From Polaribacter sp. KT25b (lineage in GTDB: Bacteria; Bacteroidota; Bacteroidia; Flavobacteriales; Flavobacteriaceae): a DNA stretch of 64,000 nt. Of the stretch, positions 1-8,446 are shown piece after piece. Location: positions 186,001-250,000 of the forward strand of contig NZ_LT629752.1 of assembly GCF_900105145.1 (NCBI RefSeq), in the 5' to 3' direction. Position 1 is the first letter of the stretch; each line of letters begins with the position of its first letter. Under the pieces are notes generated by a model. It did no database searches. It saw only the letters and a list, made by a program, of their open reading frames with translations, and was not told where the DNA came from. The translations under genes were made by a program, and so were the position numbers.

Positions 1-861
1 GTTGATGTTTTAGCTTTAATTGGTAACAGTAAATCTGCAAATGCAATTCAAGCAAATCATCCACAAAAAAATAGATTGCGTTTAGTTTTAGGTTTAGAGG
101 CTAAAAATCCTGCAATTGTTTTAGAAGATGCCGATTTAGATTTAGCAATTAACGAATGTTTATCTGGTGCAACTTCTTTTAATGGTCAACGTTGTACAGC
201 TTTAAAAGTAATTTATGTTCACGAAAATATAGTGGAAGAATTTAATAAGCGTTTTTCTGATAAAGTTGATGCTTTAAAATTTGGAAATCCGTGGGAAAAT
301 GGAGTACAATTAACACCATTGCCAGAACCTGGTAAAACAGCATATATTCAAGAATTAATTGATGATGCAGCGGAAAAAGGTGCTAAAATTATCAATAAAA
401 AAGGTGGAGAAACTACAGAGAATTATATTTTTCCAGCAGTTTTATATCCAGTTTCTAAAGATATGAGAGTGTATCAAGAAGAACAATTTGGGCCAGTAAC
501 ACCTGTTTTGTCGTTTAAAAATATTGACGAACCGTTAGATGATATGGCAGAGTCTAATTACGGGCAACAAGTAAGTGTTTTTGGAAGCGATGTAAAAACA
601 TTAGCGCCTTTAATTGATACACTTGTAAATTTAGTTTGTAGAGTAAACTTAAACAGTTCTTGTCAACGTGGGCCAGATGTGTATCCGTTTACAGGAAGAA
701 AAGATTCTGCAGTAGCAACTTTAAGTGTTCACGATGCTTTGCGTTCTTTTTCTATTAGAACTTTTGTAGCTTCTAAAGATACACCTTATAATAATGCTAT
801 TTTAGAAGAATTATTAGATAAAAAAGCTTCTAATTTTATTAGTACAGATTATATTTTGTAA
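1..861 (+). CDS. NADP-dependent glyceraldehyde-3-phosphate dehydrogenase (GapN-like aldehyde dehydrogenase), 3' part
   Basis: Cut by the left edge: the frame is open from base 1 and 286 residues remain. This is the C-terminal half of an aldehyde dehydrogenase. The catalytic cysteine lies in [21 protein letters not shown] matches the cofactor-binding EExFGP motif, and the tail [19 protein letters not shown] resembles non-phosphorylating GAPDHs, which oxidise glyceraldehyde-3-phosphate directly to 3-phosphoglycerate with NADP. The usual general-base motif ELGGK reads GLEAK here, so the glutamate is displaced by two residues. The family is certain; the substrate is inferred. The gene ends at a strong hairpin. 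Confidence 0.8.
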   Translation, partial: VDVLALIGNSKSANAIQANHPQKNRLRLVLGLEAKNPAIVLEDADLDLAINECLSGATSFNGQRCTALKVIYVHENIVEEFNKRFSDKVDALKFGNPWENGVQLTPLPEPGKTAYIQELIDDAAEKGAKIINKKGGETTENYIFPAVLYPVSKDMRVYQEEQFGPVTPVLSFKNIDEPLDDMAESNYGQQVSVFGSDVKTLAPLIDTLVNLVCRVNLNSSCQRGPDVYPFTGRKDSAVATLSVHDALRSFSIRTFVASKDTPYNNAILEELLDKKASNFISTDYIL

Positions 862-887
862 ATAAAATTGATTTTAAATCATAAAAA

Positions 888-924
888 AATCCTGAGTTAA
901 TTAAAACTCAGGATTTGTTTTTTT
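888..924. terminator. Bidirectional rho-independent terminator
   Basis: The 11-bp stem AATCCTGAGTT/AACTCAGGATT has a short AT loop. A T-run follows on the plus strand and an A-run precedes it, so it can serve both the convergent dehydrogenase gene and mscL. Confidence 0.85.
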
Positions 925-940
925 ATAGAAATATGATTAT

Positions 941-1354
941 TTATTTTTTTGCTAATAAATCTCTAATTTCTGCTAATAAATCTTCTTGACTAGGACCTGC
1001 TGGTGCTGGTTCTGGTGCTGGTTCTTCTTTTTTCTTAGTTGCATTAATACCTTTTACAATCATAAACATTACAAAAGCAACAATAATAAAATCGATAACA
1101 TTCGTAATAAAATCACCATATAAAATAGCTACTTCACCAGTAATTTTACCAGCTTCATCTGCAATACCTTCTTTAGCAATGTATTTTAGATCTTTAAAAT
1201 CAGCATTAAATAATAAGCCAATTAACGGAGAAACAATTCCCCCTGTAAACGAAGTAACTACTTGTTTAAAAGCAGCTCCCATAACAAAACCTACAGCAAT
1301 ATCAATAAGGTTTCCCTTCATTGCAAAGTCTTTAAATTCTTTAAGCATTCCCAT
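941..1354 (-). CDS. mscL: Large-conductance mechanosensitive channel MscL
   Basis: This 137-residue protein has the normal MscL size. It forms a homopentameric inner-membrane pore that opens under hypo-osmotic tension. It begins with the amphipathic MLKEFKDFAMKGN helix. TM1 spans about residues 16-48 with the Gly/Ala-rich pore stretch IDIAVGFVMGAAF, and TM2 about 78-102. A Pro/Ala/Glu linker leads to the C-terminal bundle helix EDLLAEIRDLLAKK. A second ATG two codons downstream (MLKEF) is an equally good start. The gene lies 45 bp downstream of alr and ends at the shared terminator. Confidence 0.97.
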   Translation of the reverse strand: MGMLKEFKDFAMKGNLIDIAVGFVMGAAFKQVVTSFTGGIVSPLIGLLFNADFKDLKYIAKEGIADEAGKITGEVAILYGDFITNVIDFIIVAFVMFMIVKGINATKKKEEPAPEPAPAGPSQEDLLAEIRDLLAKK

Positions 1355-1399
1355 TTTAAATTGATTTTTAATTTGTTAGGCTGTAAAAGTAGTAAAAAT

Positions 1400-2500
1400 T
1401 TATTTATTTAACACTTTTTTAACACGTTGCGAAATTGCAGTTAATGTTTCATAAACTATAGTTTCGGAAACCGTAGCAATATGTTGTATCATTTCTTGAT
1501 TGTTAAAAATGATTACTTTATCACCTTCTTTACAATCAATTTTAGTAACATCAACCATAATCATATCCATACAAACATTACCAATAATTTTTGCTTTCTG
1601 ATTGTTAATGATTACAAAACCTTTTTTATTTCCCAATCTTCTAGAAATTCCATCTGCATGACCAACAGGAATTGTTGCAGATTTTATAGGTTTTTTAGCA
1701 ACGAAAGCTCTGTTATATCCTACAGTTTCTCCAGGTTCAATTAAATGAATTTGAGTAATTATTGAAGTTAAATTGTGCGTATTTTTTAATGTTGATGTTA
1801 CTTTTTCATCATTTCCAAAACCGTATAATCCAATACCGATTCTAACCATATCAAATTGCGCTTCTGCATAATTTACAACTCCAGATGTATTTAAAATATG
1901 TAACATTGGTTTATAGCTTAAGTGTTTGTAAAACTGTTGTGCTATGTATGCAAAATTATTTATTTGATTTATTGTAAAATCCCTTTCTTCTAAATCTTCA
2001 CTGGCTGCTAAATGCGAAAATAAAGATTGCACTTTCACATGATTTGTTTCTTTTAAATCTGATAAAATTTTAGGAATATCTGTATGCCAGAAACCTAATC
2101 TGTTTAAACCTGTATTAAATTTTAAATGAATTGGGTAATTCATTAAAGGCGTTTCGTCTGCCAATTTTAAAAAAGCATCAAAAACTTTAAAACCATATAA
2201 GTTTGGTTCTAATCTGTAATCTACAATAGATTGTAAAGTTTGCACTTGTGGATGTAAAACTAAAATAGGTGCTTCAATACCAGCTTCACGTAAAGCAATT
2301 CCTTCAGCAGCAAAAGCAACAGCAAAATAATCTACTTTTTCTTCTAAAAATTTAGCAATTTCTACACTATCACTTCCATATCCGAAGGCTTTTACAACCG
2401 CTAAAATTTTGGTTTCTGGTTTTAGTTTTTGCTTAAAATAAGTAAGATTATGTTCTAGTGCTTTTCCATCAATTTCTAAAACAGTTACATGATTATTCAT
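1400..2500 (-). CDS. alr: Alanine racemase
   Basis: This PLP-dependent enzyme converts L-alanine to D-alanine for peptidoglycan. It is 366 residues, the normal length for the family. The PLP lysine is K37 in AVVKAFGYG. The TIM-barrel phosphate-binding region MVRIGIGLYGFG is present, and GYNRAF with NVCMDMIMVDVT marks the C-terminal beta domain that completes the dimer active site. The usual AVVKANAYGHG motif is slightly altered. It starts 12 bp after tdk ends, so the two are probably co-transcribed. Confidence 0.95.
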   Translation of the reverse strand: MNNHVTVLEIDGKALEHNLTYFKQKLKPETKILAVVKAFGYGSDSVEIAKFLEEKVDYFAVAFAAEGIALREAGIEAPILVLHPQVQTLQSIVDYRLEPNLYGFKVFDAFLKLADETPLMNYPIHLKFNTGLNRLGFWHTDIPKILSDLKETNHVKVQSLFSHLAASEDLEERDFTINQINNFAYIAQQFYKHLSYKPMLHILNTSGVVNYAEAQFDMVRIGIGLYGFGNDEKVTSTLKNTHNLTSIITQIHLIEPGETVGYNRAFVAKKPIKSATIPVGHADGISRRLGNKKGFVIINNQKAKIIGNVCMDMIMVDVTKIDCKEGDKVIIFNNQEMIQHIATVSETIVYETLTAISQRVKKVLNK

Positions 2501-2512
2501 AAATTTAGCACT

Positions 2513-3148
2513 TTATTCAGTGTCTTCTGATTCGGGTTTATTTTCATCAGAAGAAACTATTTGGTTTTGTTTGTTTTTGATGGCTTTGTAATATGCAGCT
2601 CTGCTTAAAGGCTCGTATTCTTGAGTTTCGCCCAACATTACCAATTTATCATTTTGTGCTTTTCTAAAACTAAAATGCGCCAAATTACCAGTGTGAGTAC
2701 AAACAGCGTGTACTTTTGTTACATATTCTGCAGTTGCCATTAAAGCTGGCATTGGTCCAAAAGGATTTCCTTTAAAATCCATGTCTAAACCAGCCACAAT
2801 AACTCTAATTCCGCTATTTGCTAAATCATTACAAACGGCAACAATTTCATCATCAAAAAATTGAGCTTCATCAATACCAACAACATCTACATCATTTACT
2901 AACAAACGAATATTTGAAGAAACTGGTACAGGTGTTGATCTAATTCTATTATCATTATGAGAAACAACTTCTTCTTCATCATAACGTGTATCAACTGCAG
3001 GTTTAAAAATTTCTACGCGTTGTTTAGCAAACTGAGCTCGTTTTAAACGTCTAATTAATTCTTCTGTTTTACCAGAAAACATAGAGCCGCAAATAACTTC
3101 AATCCAGCCAAATTGTTCTGTGTGATTTACTGTATTTTCGAGAAACAT
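2513..3148 (-). CDS. tdk: Thymidine kinase (type II, TK1-like)
   Basis: This enzyme phosphorylates thymidine to dTMP with ATP in the salvage pathway. It has 211 residues. The P-loop is GSMFSGKT at residues 21-28, the Walker B-like strand is [10 protein letters not shown] at about 89-98, and the C-terminal lasso contains [14 protein letters not shown]. In the lasso region [14 protein letters not shown] has one cysteine where most TK1 enzymes have CxxC, and the second Cys pair is also absent, so the structural zinc site appears lost. It is probably first in a tdk-alr unit, with a TAAATTTG promoter element about 45 nt upstream. Confidence 0.94.
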   Translation of the reverse strand: MFLENTVNHTEQFGWIEVICGSMFSGKTEELIRRLKRAQFAKQRVEIFKPAVDTRYDEEEVVSHNDNRIRSTPVPVSSNIRLLVNDVDVVGIDEAQFFDDEIVAVCNDLANSGIRVIVAGLDMDFKGNPFGPMPALMATAEYVTKVHAVCTHTGNLAHFSFRKAQNDKLVMLGETQEYEPLSRAAYYKAIKNKQNQIVSSDENKPESEDTE

Positions 3149-3192
3149 TTTGTAATTTTAAGCGTTAAAAATTTGTGTTACTTTGCGTGTCG

Positions 3193-3200
3193 CAAATTTA
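3193..3200 (-). promoter_or_regulatory. Candidate Bacteroidota -7 element for tdk
   Basis: The minus strand reads TAAATTTG, an exact TAnnTTTG match, 45 nt upstream of the tdk start in the divergent region. No TTG was found at the usual -33 spacing. Confidence 0.4.
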
Positions 3201-3240
3201 GGAATATTTACGAGTAAAAAATAAAATCAAACAACAACTT

Positions 3241-4071
3241 ATGCACAAAAAATTAGAGGCAGATTTAATAAGCTTAGCTCACAGCATTTTGCAGATGAAG
3301 AATAAAGAAAATGTGTTCTTATTAAAACAAAAGTCGAAAGAAATTTATGAAAAGCTATCTGTTCTTGCATTTGTTGAAGAATATGTAAACGCAACACCAG
3401 GTATAAAAGAAACAAAAGAAGAACTAGTAGAAAAAGTAGAACAAGCTTTTGAAGTAAAAGAAAATAGCAATGTTGATGAAAAAGATGCAGAAGAGTTTAT
3501 TTTAATAGAAGAAAAAGTAATGTATAATCTTGTAGATGAATCTGAAGAAGAAAAACAAGAAATTAAGCAAGAAGTTGTAATTGAAGAAAAAGTAGCGCCT
3601 AAAGTTGAAGAAATTTTAGAACAACCTTTTGATGAATTAGAAGAAATTATTTTTTCTGAAACTAAAATTGAAGAGCCTAAAACAGAAGAAGCAAAACCAG
3701 AAGAACCTTATATAAATGATGTTGTTATGGTTGAAGTAAATAAAACAAAAACGTTAGAAGAAGAATTGCAAGACACTTTTTCTGTAGATTTAATGGCAGA
3801 TTTGTTTGATAATGCGCAACCAAAATCGTTAAATGATAAATTTGCAGCAAACATTCAAATTGGTTTAAATGATAGAATTGCTTTTGTAAAAAACCTTTTT
3901 AACAATCAGCAAGAAGATTATAACAGAGTAATTTCTCAATTAAACACTTTTAAATCTGTAAAAGAAGCAAAAGAATTTATTATTAAAATGGTAAAACCAG
4001 ATTATAATTGGTCTAATCACGAGGAATTAGAAGCTCGTTTTTTAGAAATTATAGAACGTAAGTTTTCTTAA
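3241..4071 (+). CDS. Conserved flavobacterial hypothetical protein, acidic
   Basis: This 276-residue soluble protein has no signal peptide or membrane segment. A helical N-terminal module (about 1-60) is followed by a long acidic Glu/Lys/Pro-rich low-complexity region (about 65-185). The compact C-terminal module (about 195-276) contains NDRIAFVKNLFN and a helix-rich end at ELEARFLEIIERKF. I recognise the layout as a flavobacterial hypothetical but know no function. It lies 24 bp upstream of a glycosyltransferase gene and divergent from tdk. The middle is probably disordered. Confidence 0.8.
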   Translation: MHKKLEADLISLAHSILQMKNKENVFLLKQKSKEIYEKLSVLAFVEEYVNATPGIKETKEELVEKVEQAFEVKENSNVDEKDAEEFILIEEKVMYNLVDESEEEKQEIKQEVVIEEKVAPKVEEILEQPFDELEEIIFSETKIEEPKTEEAKPEEPYINDVVMVEVNKTKTLEEELQDTFSVDLMADLFDNAQPKSLNDKFAANIQIGLNDRIAFVKNLFNNQQEDYNRVISQLNTFKSVKEAKEFIIKMVKPDYNWSNHEELEARFLEIIERKFS

Positions 4072-4095
4072 ATCTAACAATATAATTTTTCTAGC

Positions 4096-5079
4096 TTGAA
4101 ATCAGTTTTAATTCATACACATTTTCATAGACGAAAAACCGGAGTTACTAGAAGTATAGAAAATGTACTTCCTTTTTTTACTGATGAATTTGAAACCTAT
4201 GTTTATGGTACAAATATAAACGGAGTTCAAATTACCACATCTAAGCTAAAATCTATTTTATTTTCTGATGTAAAAACTGTTGTGCATTGTCATAGAAATA
4301 ATGAAATAATAAGGATGTTATTATTTCGTTTTTTAGGAGCAAAATTTACCTTAGTTGCAACAAGACATGCAGAAACTGTGCCTTCTGGCTTAACTAAGTT
4401 TTTATTAAAAAAAGCAGATAAAGTTGTTACACTCATAAAAAGTATGAGTATTAATTTAGGTATAAAAAATACAATTGTTGGTCACGGAGTTAAGGTTAAT
4501 GAATTTTTGCCAAATTCTGAAAAAAAGTTAGAAAATATATTACAAGAAAACATTGTTTTAAATGCAGGAAGAGTAAGAAAAGCAAAAGGTCAATTTGTTT
4601 TGTTAGAAGCTGCAAAAACTTTAAAAGAGCATAAAAATTGGGCTTTAGTAATTGTTGGCAAAGTAGATAAACCAGCTTTTTTAGAAGAATTAAAAACAAT
4701 AGCTAAAAAACATGAAATAGAAAATCAGGTTTATTTTATTGATGAAACGAGAGATATTATATCTTATTATCAAGCGGCAAAAATTGTAGTTGCTCCAAGT
4801 TTTTCTGAAGGATTTTCTTTAGTTACAGCAGAAGCAATGTCTTGCGAATGTTCTGTAATTGCTACAAGAAATGTTGGGGTACATTCAGAATTAATTTCTG
4901 ATAAAAAAAATGGTTATTTGTTTAATGCTGGCGATTCATCAACCTTAGAAAACCTTTTATCAAAAGCTATTAAAAACGAAATTCCGCATTTAGGAAAACA
5001 AGCTAGAGAAGAAATTGTTAAAAACTGGAGTGCAAAAAAAGAAGCTCAAAACTTAATAGCACTTTATAAATCAAAATAA
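4096..5079 (+). CDS. GT4-family glycosyltransferase (cell-surface polysaccharide)
   Basis: This is a 327-residue GT-B fold glycosyltransferase. The N-terminal acceptor domain begins VLIHTHFHRRKTGVTRS. The donor domain has the glycosyl-transferase group 1 signature: LNAGRVRKAKGQ at about 153, then APSFSEGFSLVTAEAMSCECSV at about 235-257, with the EGF/E pair that binds nucleotide sugar. The start is TTG, the first in-frame start directly before the conserved strand. The small exported gene after it begins 7 bp downstream. Sugar and acceptor cannot be told; lipopolysaccharide or capsule assembly is plausible. Confidence 0.85.
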   Translation: MKSVLIHTHFHRRKTGVTRSIENVLPFFTDEFETYVYGTNINGVQITTSKLKSILFSDVKTVVHCHRNNEIIRMLLFRFLGAKFTLVATRHAETVPSGLTKFLLKKADKVVTLIKSMSINLGIKNTIVGHGVKVNEFLPNSEKKLENILQENIVLNAGRVRKAKGQFVLLEAAKTLKEHKNWALVIVGKVDKPAFLEELKTIAKKHEIENQVYFIDETRDIISYYQAAKIVVAPSFSEGFSLVTAEAMSCECSVIATRNVGVHSELISDKKNGYLFNAGDSSTLENLLSKAIKNEIPHLGKQAREEIVKNWSAKKEAQNLIALYKSK

Positions 5080-5086
5080 TTAAAAA

Positions 5087-5560
5087 ATGAAAAAAATAAT
5101 ATTCGCCTTTTTAATAGCAATCTTTACATTTTCGAATGTAAATGCTCAAAAAATAGAAGTTAAAAAGTTTTTTGGAGAAAATTTATTTTATCAGAATGGA
5201 GAAAAATTAACAATGAATCAACTAAAAGAGGTTTTAAAAAATAATAAAGAAACCTTAGATTTGATAAAATCAGCAAAACATAATTATACGTGGTCATCGG
5301 TTTTAGGGTTTTCTGGTGGCGCATTAATAGGTATTCCTATCGGAACAGCAATAGGAGGTGGAGATCCAAAATGGGAAATTGCTGGTTTGGGTGCAACTTT
5401 AATTTTAGTAGCAATTCCTCTTTTAAATAATTATAATAAAAAATCGAAAGCTGCGGTAGATCTCTACAATGTTGGTTTGCCAACTGTTAGTGCTAGCTTT
5501 CAACCAGAATTTAATTTAAATTTTAAAGGTTCAAGTTTAGGAATTGTAATGAACTTTTGA
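5087..5560 (+). CDS. Exported hypothetical protein with a central membrane-like segment
   Basis: This 157-residue protein has a clear signal peptide (MKKIIFAFLIAIFTF, cleavage near VNA-Q). A short charged domain contains ENLFYQNGEKLTMNQLKEVL. It is followed by a Gly-rich hydrophobic hairpin, GFSGGALIGIPIGTAIGGG, and a second hydrophobic stretch, about residues 68-118. The C-terminus FKGSSLGIVMNF resembles a final beta strand. I do not recognise a named family. It follows the glycosyltransferase gene by 7 bp and may share its transcript. Confidence 0.75.
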   Translation: MKKIIFAFLIAIFTFSNVNAQKIEVKKFFGENLFYQNGEKLTMNQLKEVLKNNKETLDLIKSAKHNYTWSSVLGFSGGALIGIPIGTAIGGGDPKWEIAGLGATLILVAIPLLNNYNKKSKAAVDLYNVGLPTVSASFQPEFNLNFKGSSLGIVMNF

Positions 5561-5578
5561 TGTGAAAAAAATAAAAAT

Positions 5579-5605
5579 TGTAACAAATTGTTTTTGTAGT
5601 CGTCT
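5579..5605 (+). promoter_or_regulatory. Candidate ECF sigma-factor promoter
   Basis: TGTAAC, 16 nt, then CGTCT fits the general ECF promoter pattern (an AAC-containing -35 and a CGTC-type -10) rather than the housekeeping TAnnTTTG element. It ends 17 nt before the ATG of the DUF4252 gene. The regulator itself is not in this window. Confidence 0.5.
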
Positions 5606-5622
5606 CAAAATAAAACAACCAC

Positions 5623-6099
5623 ATGAAACATTTAACAACAATTTTATTCGCACTTTTAATTACTAGTATTTCTGCGCAAGAAGTAGCTTTTCAAAAATTC
5701 TATAAAGTAAATAAAGATAAATCAACTTTTTCAATCAATTTATCAGCTTCATTAGCGGGCTCATTTTTAGATGATGAAAATGATAGCGATTTAATGAATG
5801 TTATTAAAAAATCGAGTGATTTTAAAGTTATGATTTTTGATAATGAAGATAATGTTGTTTCAAAGGATTTTAGAAAATTTATCAGAAAAAATAAATTAAA
5901 AACGTTTGCTCGCATAAAAGATAATGGTAGCAATGCAGAACTGTTTTTTATTGAAAAAAAAGATTACATAAGAGAAATCATTATTAGAACAAATAGCAAT
6001 AATGATAAACTTGTTTTATTTGGCTTAAAAACAAAAATTACAAAAGATGAGTTAGCAGAAATGATTTCTAATTCTGATATTAAAATCTCATCAAAATAA
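5623..6099 (+). CDS. DUF4252 family exported protein
   Basis: This 158-residue protein has a signal peptide (MKHLTTILFALLITSISA-Q). The body matches DUF4252 in layout: an FQKFYKVNKDKSTFSINLS segment, a helix with LMNVIKKSSDFKVMIFD, then ARIKDNGSNAELFFIEKK and a final strand-helix KLVLFGLKTKITKDELAEM. DUF4252 proteins in Flavobacteriia often accompany ECF sigma factors, which fits the ECF-type promoter here. Function is unknown; an envelope-stress or surface role is inferred. The family call comes from memory of the pattern. Confidence 0.65.
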   Translation: MKHLTTILFALLITSISAQEVAFQKFYKVNKDKSTFSINLSASLAGSFLDDENDSDLMNVIKKSSDFKVMIFDNEDNVVSKDFRKFIRKNKLKTFARIKDNGSNAELFFIEKKDYIREIIIRTNSNNDKLVLFGLKTKITKDELAEMISNSDIKISSK

Positions 6100-6129
6100 A
6101 TAGAAATTTAGTTAAATTTTAGAGTAAAC

Positions 6130-6166
6130 AAAAGATGTCTGCAATTTTTGTAGACATCTTTTATTT
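6130..6166. terminator. Bidirectional rho-independent terminator
   Basis: The 11-bp stem AAAAGATGTCT/AGACATCTTTT has an 11-nt loop and T-rich flanks on both strands. It separates the convergent DUF4252 and ArsC-like genes. Confidence 0.85.
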
Positions 6167-6193
6167 TTATTAACTCGTAAAATAAAGGAAACA

Positions 6194-6541
6194 TTATCCA
6201 ATTTTCTTTTTTAATTCTTCAATAACTTTTTTACTGTTTCCTATAAAAATTTCATCATTAAATATAAAAACAGGGCGTTTTAAAAAAGTATATTCATCTA
6301 AAATAAATTGCCTATAATCTGCTTCTGTTAACGTCTGATTTTTTAAATCCTTAGATTTGTACAACTTTGCACGTTTATTAAATAAGGCTTCATAACTTCC
6401 AGAAAGTTTGTGCATTTCTTCTAATTGAACAACAGTAACTGGATTAGCTTTTATTTCTTGACGCTCAAAACCATCAGTATTTACTTCTTTTAAAATTCTT
6501 CGGCAAGTATCACAAGTTTGTAAAAAGTAGACTTTCTTCAT
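6194..6541 (-). CDS. ArsC/Spx-family thioredoxin-fold protein
   Basis: This 115-residue protein has the normal size for the arsenate reductase/Spx/YffB family. The N-terminal strand VYFLQTC leads into a redox motif CDTCRR at residues 10-15. The family arginine region follows (LKRPVFIFNDEIFIGNS, about 88-104), typical of ArsC-like proteins. Members are either glutaredoxin-coupled arsenate reductases or Spx-type regulators. The CxxC is closer to Spx/MgsR than to single-Cys ArsC, but no arsenic genes lie nearby, so the role is open. A minus-strand TAATTTTG at 6566-6573 may be its -7 element. Confidence 0.8.
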   Translation of the reverse strand: MKKVYFLQTCDTCRRILKEVNTDGFERQEIKANPVTVVQLEEMHKLSGSYEALFNKRAKLYKSKDLKNQTLTEADYRQFILDEYTFLKRPVFIFNDEIFIGNSKKVIEELKKKIG

Positions 6542-6670
6542 TTTATTAAATTATATTTACATCTTCAAAATTACACATAAAAATCTAACATGCATAATTA
6601 AATGTTTTATCAGAAATAGAAGTATTTAAAGTGATGTAAATGTGTAAGTTTAAAATAAATAAAAGAATAT

Positions 6671-7126
6671 ATGAAAGCACAATTTGATATTTTAAGAACA
6701 TCGAGAAATCTTGTTTTAAAAGAGTTAGAAGGTTTAACTTTAGAGCAAATTCATGAAATTCCAACAGGGTTTAAAAATAATATTGCTTGGAATGTAGCGC
6801 ATTTAGTGGTTACGCAACAATTATTAAATTACAAATTAGCAGGTTTAGATTGTTTATGTTCTGATGAATTGATTGAAGATTATAAAAAAGGAACTTTGCC
6901 TTCAAAAACTTTTACAGAAGAAGAATTTGAAGAAATAAAAGATTTGCTTTTAGGTTTACCAGATACTTTAGAAGAAGATTATAAAGCAGGTATTTTCGAG
7001 TCTTTTAAAGAATACCCAACAAGTACAGGTTTTGTTTTAACTACTATAGAATCTGCAATTTCATTTAATAATTTTCATGAAGGAATTCATTACGGAATTA
7101 TTAGATCTATTAAAAAAATCGTATAA
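6671..7126 (+). CDS. DinB-family four-helix-bundle protein
   Basis: This 151-residue protein belongs to the DinB/YfiT-like superfamily of putative metal-dependent hydrolases or thiol transferases. The three expected metal-ligand histidines are seen: one in AWNVAHLVVTQQ (about residue 43) and two in FHEGIHYG (about 137-141). LeuArg-rich helices sit between them. The substrate is unknown; some relatives handle bacillithiol or mycothiol. It is 6 bp upstream of an antiporter gene and is probably co-transcribed with it. Confidence 0.8.
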   Translation: MKAQFDILRTSRNLVLKELEGLTLEQIHEIPTGFKNNIAWNVAHLVVTQQLLNYKLAGLDCLCSDELIEDYKKGTLPSKTFTEEEFEEIKDLLLGLPDTLEEDYKAGIFESFKEYPTSTGFVLTTIESAISFNNFHEGIHYGIIRSIKKIV

Positions 7127-7132
7127 TATTCT

Positions 7133-8380
7133 ATGGATTATTTTTTAATTGCAACCGTTTTAATTGTACTCTCAGCTCTTTTTGGGTATATAAATACACG
7201 TTTTTTAAAATTGCCAAACTCAATTGGCTTAATGCTGATAACCATTTTGTTTACGTTAGCAGTTTTTGTATTAAGTTATTTTGATGACACTTTGCTGCTT
7301 AAAGAAAGAGAACTCATTACAAGTATTGATTTTAAAACAGTTTTGTTAGATGTTATGTTAAGTTTTTTGCTTTTTGCAGGTGCTTTACATACCAATTTTC
7401 AGCAATTAAAAATCCAAAGAAAACCAGTATTAATTTTTGCAACTTTAGGCACTTTAATTTCTACTTTTTTAGCAGGAGTTCTTGTTTTTTATGCGCTTAA
7501 AATTGTAAATCTTAATGTAGATTTTATTTATTGTTTACTTTTTGGAGCTTTAATTTCACCAACAGATCCTATTGCTGTTTTAGGAATTATGAAAAAAGTT
7601 GGAGCACCAAAAAAACTAGAAACAAAAATTGTTGGAGAATCTTTATTTAATGACGGAGTTGGCGTTGTAATTTTTCTAACTATTTACCAAATTGCAAGTG
7701 GAGGAAGCGAAATTTCTGTGGGTCATATTGCAGAATTATTTCTTGTTGAAGTTGTTGGTGGAATTGTATTTGGCCTTGTAATTGGTTGGATAACTTATAG
7801 ATTATTAAAAAGTATTGACGATTATGACACCGAAGTAATTATTACACTCGCTGCTGTTATGGGCGGAACTTTAGTTGCTCAACATTTTCATTTATCGGCT
7901 CCTTTAGCAATGGTTACTGCAGGATTATTAGTAGGTACAGATACGGTTAGAAAAAATTCTATGAGCGAAGTTACAGAGCTTTATGTTGATAAATTTTGGG
8001 AATTGATAGATGTACTTTTAAACACAATTCTTTTTGTAATGATTGGAATGGAAATTTTAGTTTTAACATTAGATACTAGTTATATTTTAGCAGGTTTTAT
8101 AGTGGTTCCTTTATTGTTATTTGCAAGATATATTTCATTATTAATACCAATAAAATTATACGCTAAGAAGTTAGATTTTGTTCCGAAAACAAATTTAATT
8201 ATGACTTGGGGAGGTTTACGAGGTGGAATTTCAATTGCTTTGGCCTTAAGTTTAACGCAAGATATGGAACGCGATTTATTTCTAGTAATAACTTACATTA
8301 TTGTTGTTTTTTCTATCTTAGTACAAGGTTTAACGGTTGGAAAACTCATTAAAAAATTTACACTAGAACCTAAGAGTTAA
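7133..8380 (+). CDS. CPA1-family Na+/H+ antiporter
   Basis: This 415-residue integral membrane protein has about 11-13 hydrophobic segments. It carries the CPA1/NhaP signatures: LLFAGALHTNFQQL in TM3, ISPTDPIAVLGIMKKVG with the cation-binding aspartate, GESLFNDGVGVVIF with the ND pair, and WGGLRGGISIALAL near the C-terminus. It should exchange cytoplasmic Na+ (or K+) for H+, useful to a marine cell. There is no long cytoplasmic C-terminal tail. The gene ends at a strong hairpin. Confidence 0.92.
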   Translation: MDYFLIATVLIVLSALFGYINTRFLKLPNSIGLMLITILFTLAVFVLSYFDDTLLLKERELITSIDFKTVLLDVMLSFLLFAGALHTNFQQLKIQRKPVLIFATLGTLISTFLAGVLVFYALKIVNLNVDFIYCLLFGALISPTDPIAVLGIMKKVGAPKKLETKIVGESLFNDGVGVVIFLTIYQIASGGSEISVGHIAELFLVEVVGGIVFGLVIGWITYRLLKSIDDYDTEVIITLAAVMGGTLVAQHFHLSAPLAMVTAGLLVGTDTVRKNSMSEVTELYVDKFWELIDVLLNTILFVMIGMEILVLTLDTSYILAGFIVVPLLLFARYISLLIPIKLYAKKLDFVPKTNLIMTWGGLRGGISIALALSLTQDMERDLFLVITYIIVVFSILVQGLTVGKLIKKFTLEPKS

Positions 8381-8398
8381 TTAGAAAATATAAAAATT

Positions 8399-8439
8399 AA
8401 AAAATCCTGAAAGATTTAAATTCTTTCAGGATTTTTTTT
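8399..8439. terminator. Bidirectional rho-independent terminator
   Basis: The stem AAAATCCTGAAAGA/TCTTTCAGGATTTT (extendable by further A/T pairs) has a 7-nt loop and poly-A/poly-T flanks. It lies between the convergent antiporter and Ig-like lipoprotein genes. Confidence 0.88.
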
Positions 8440-8446
8440 ATGAAGT

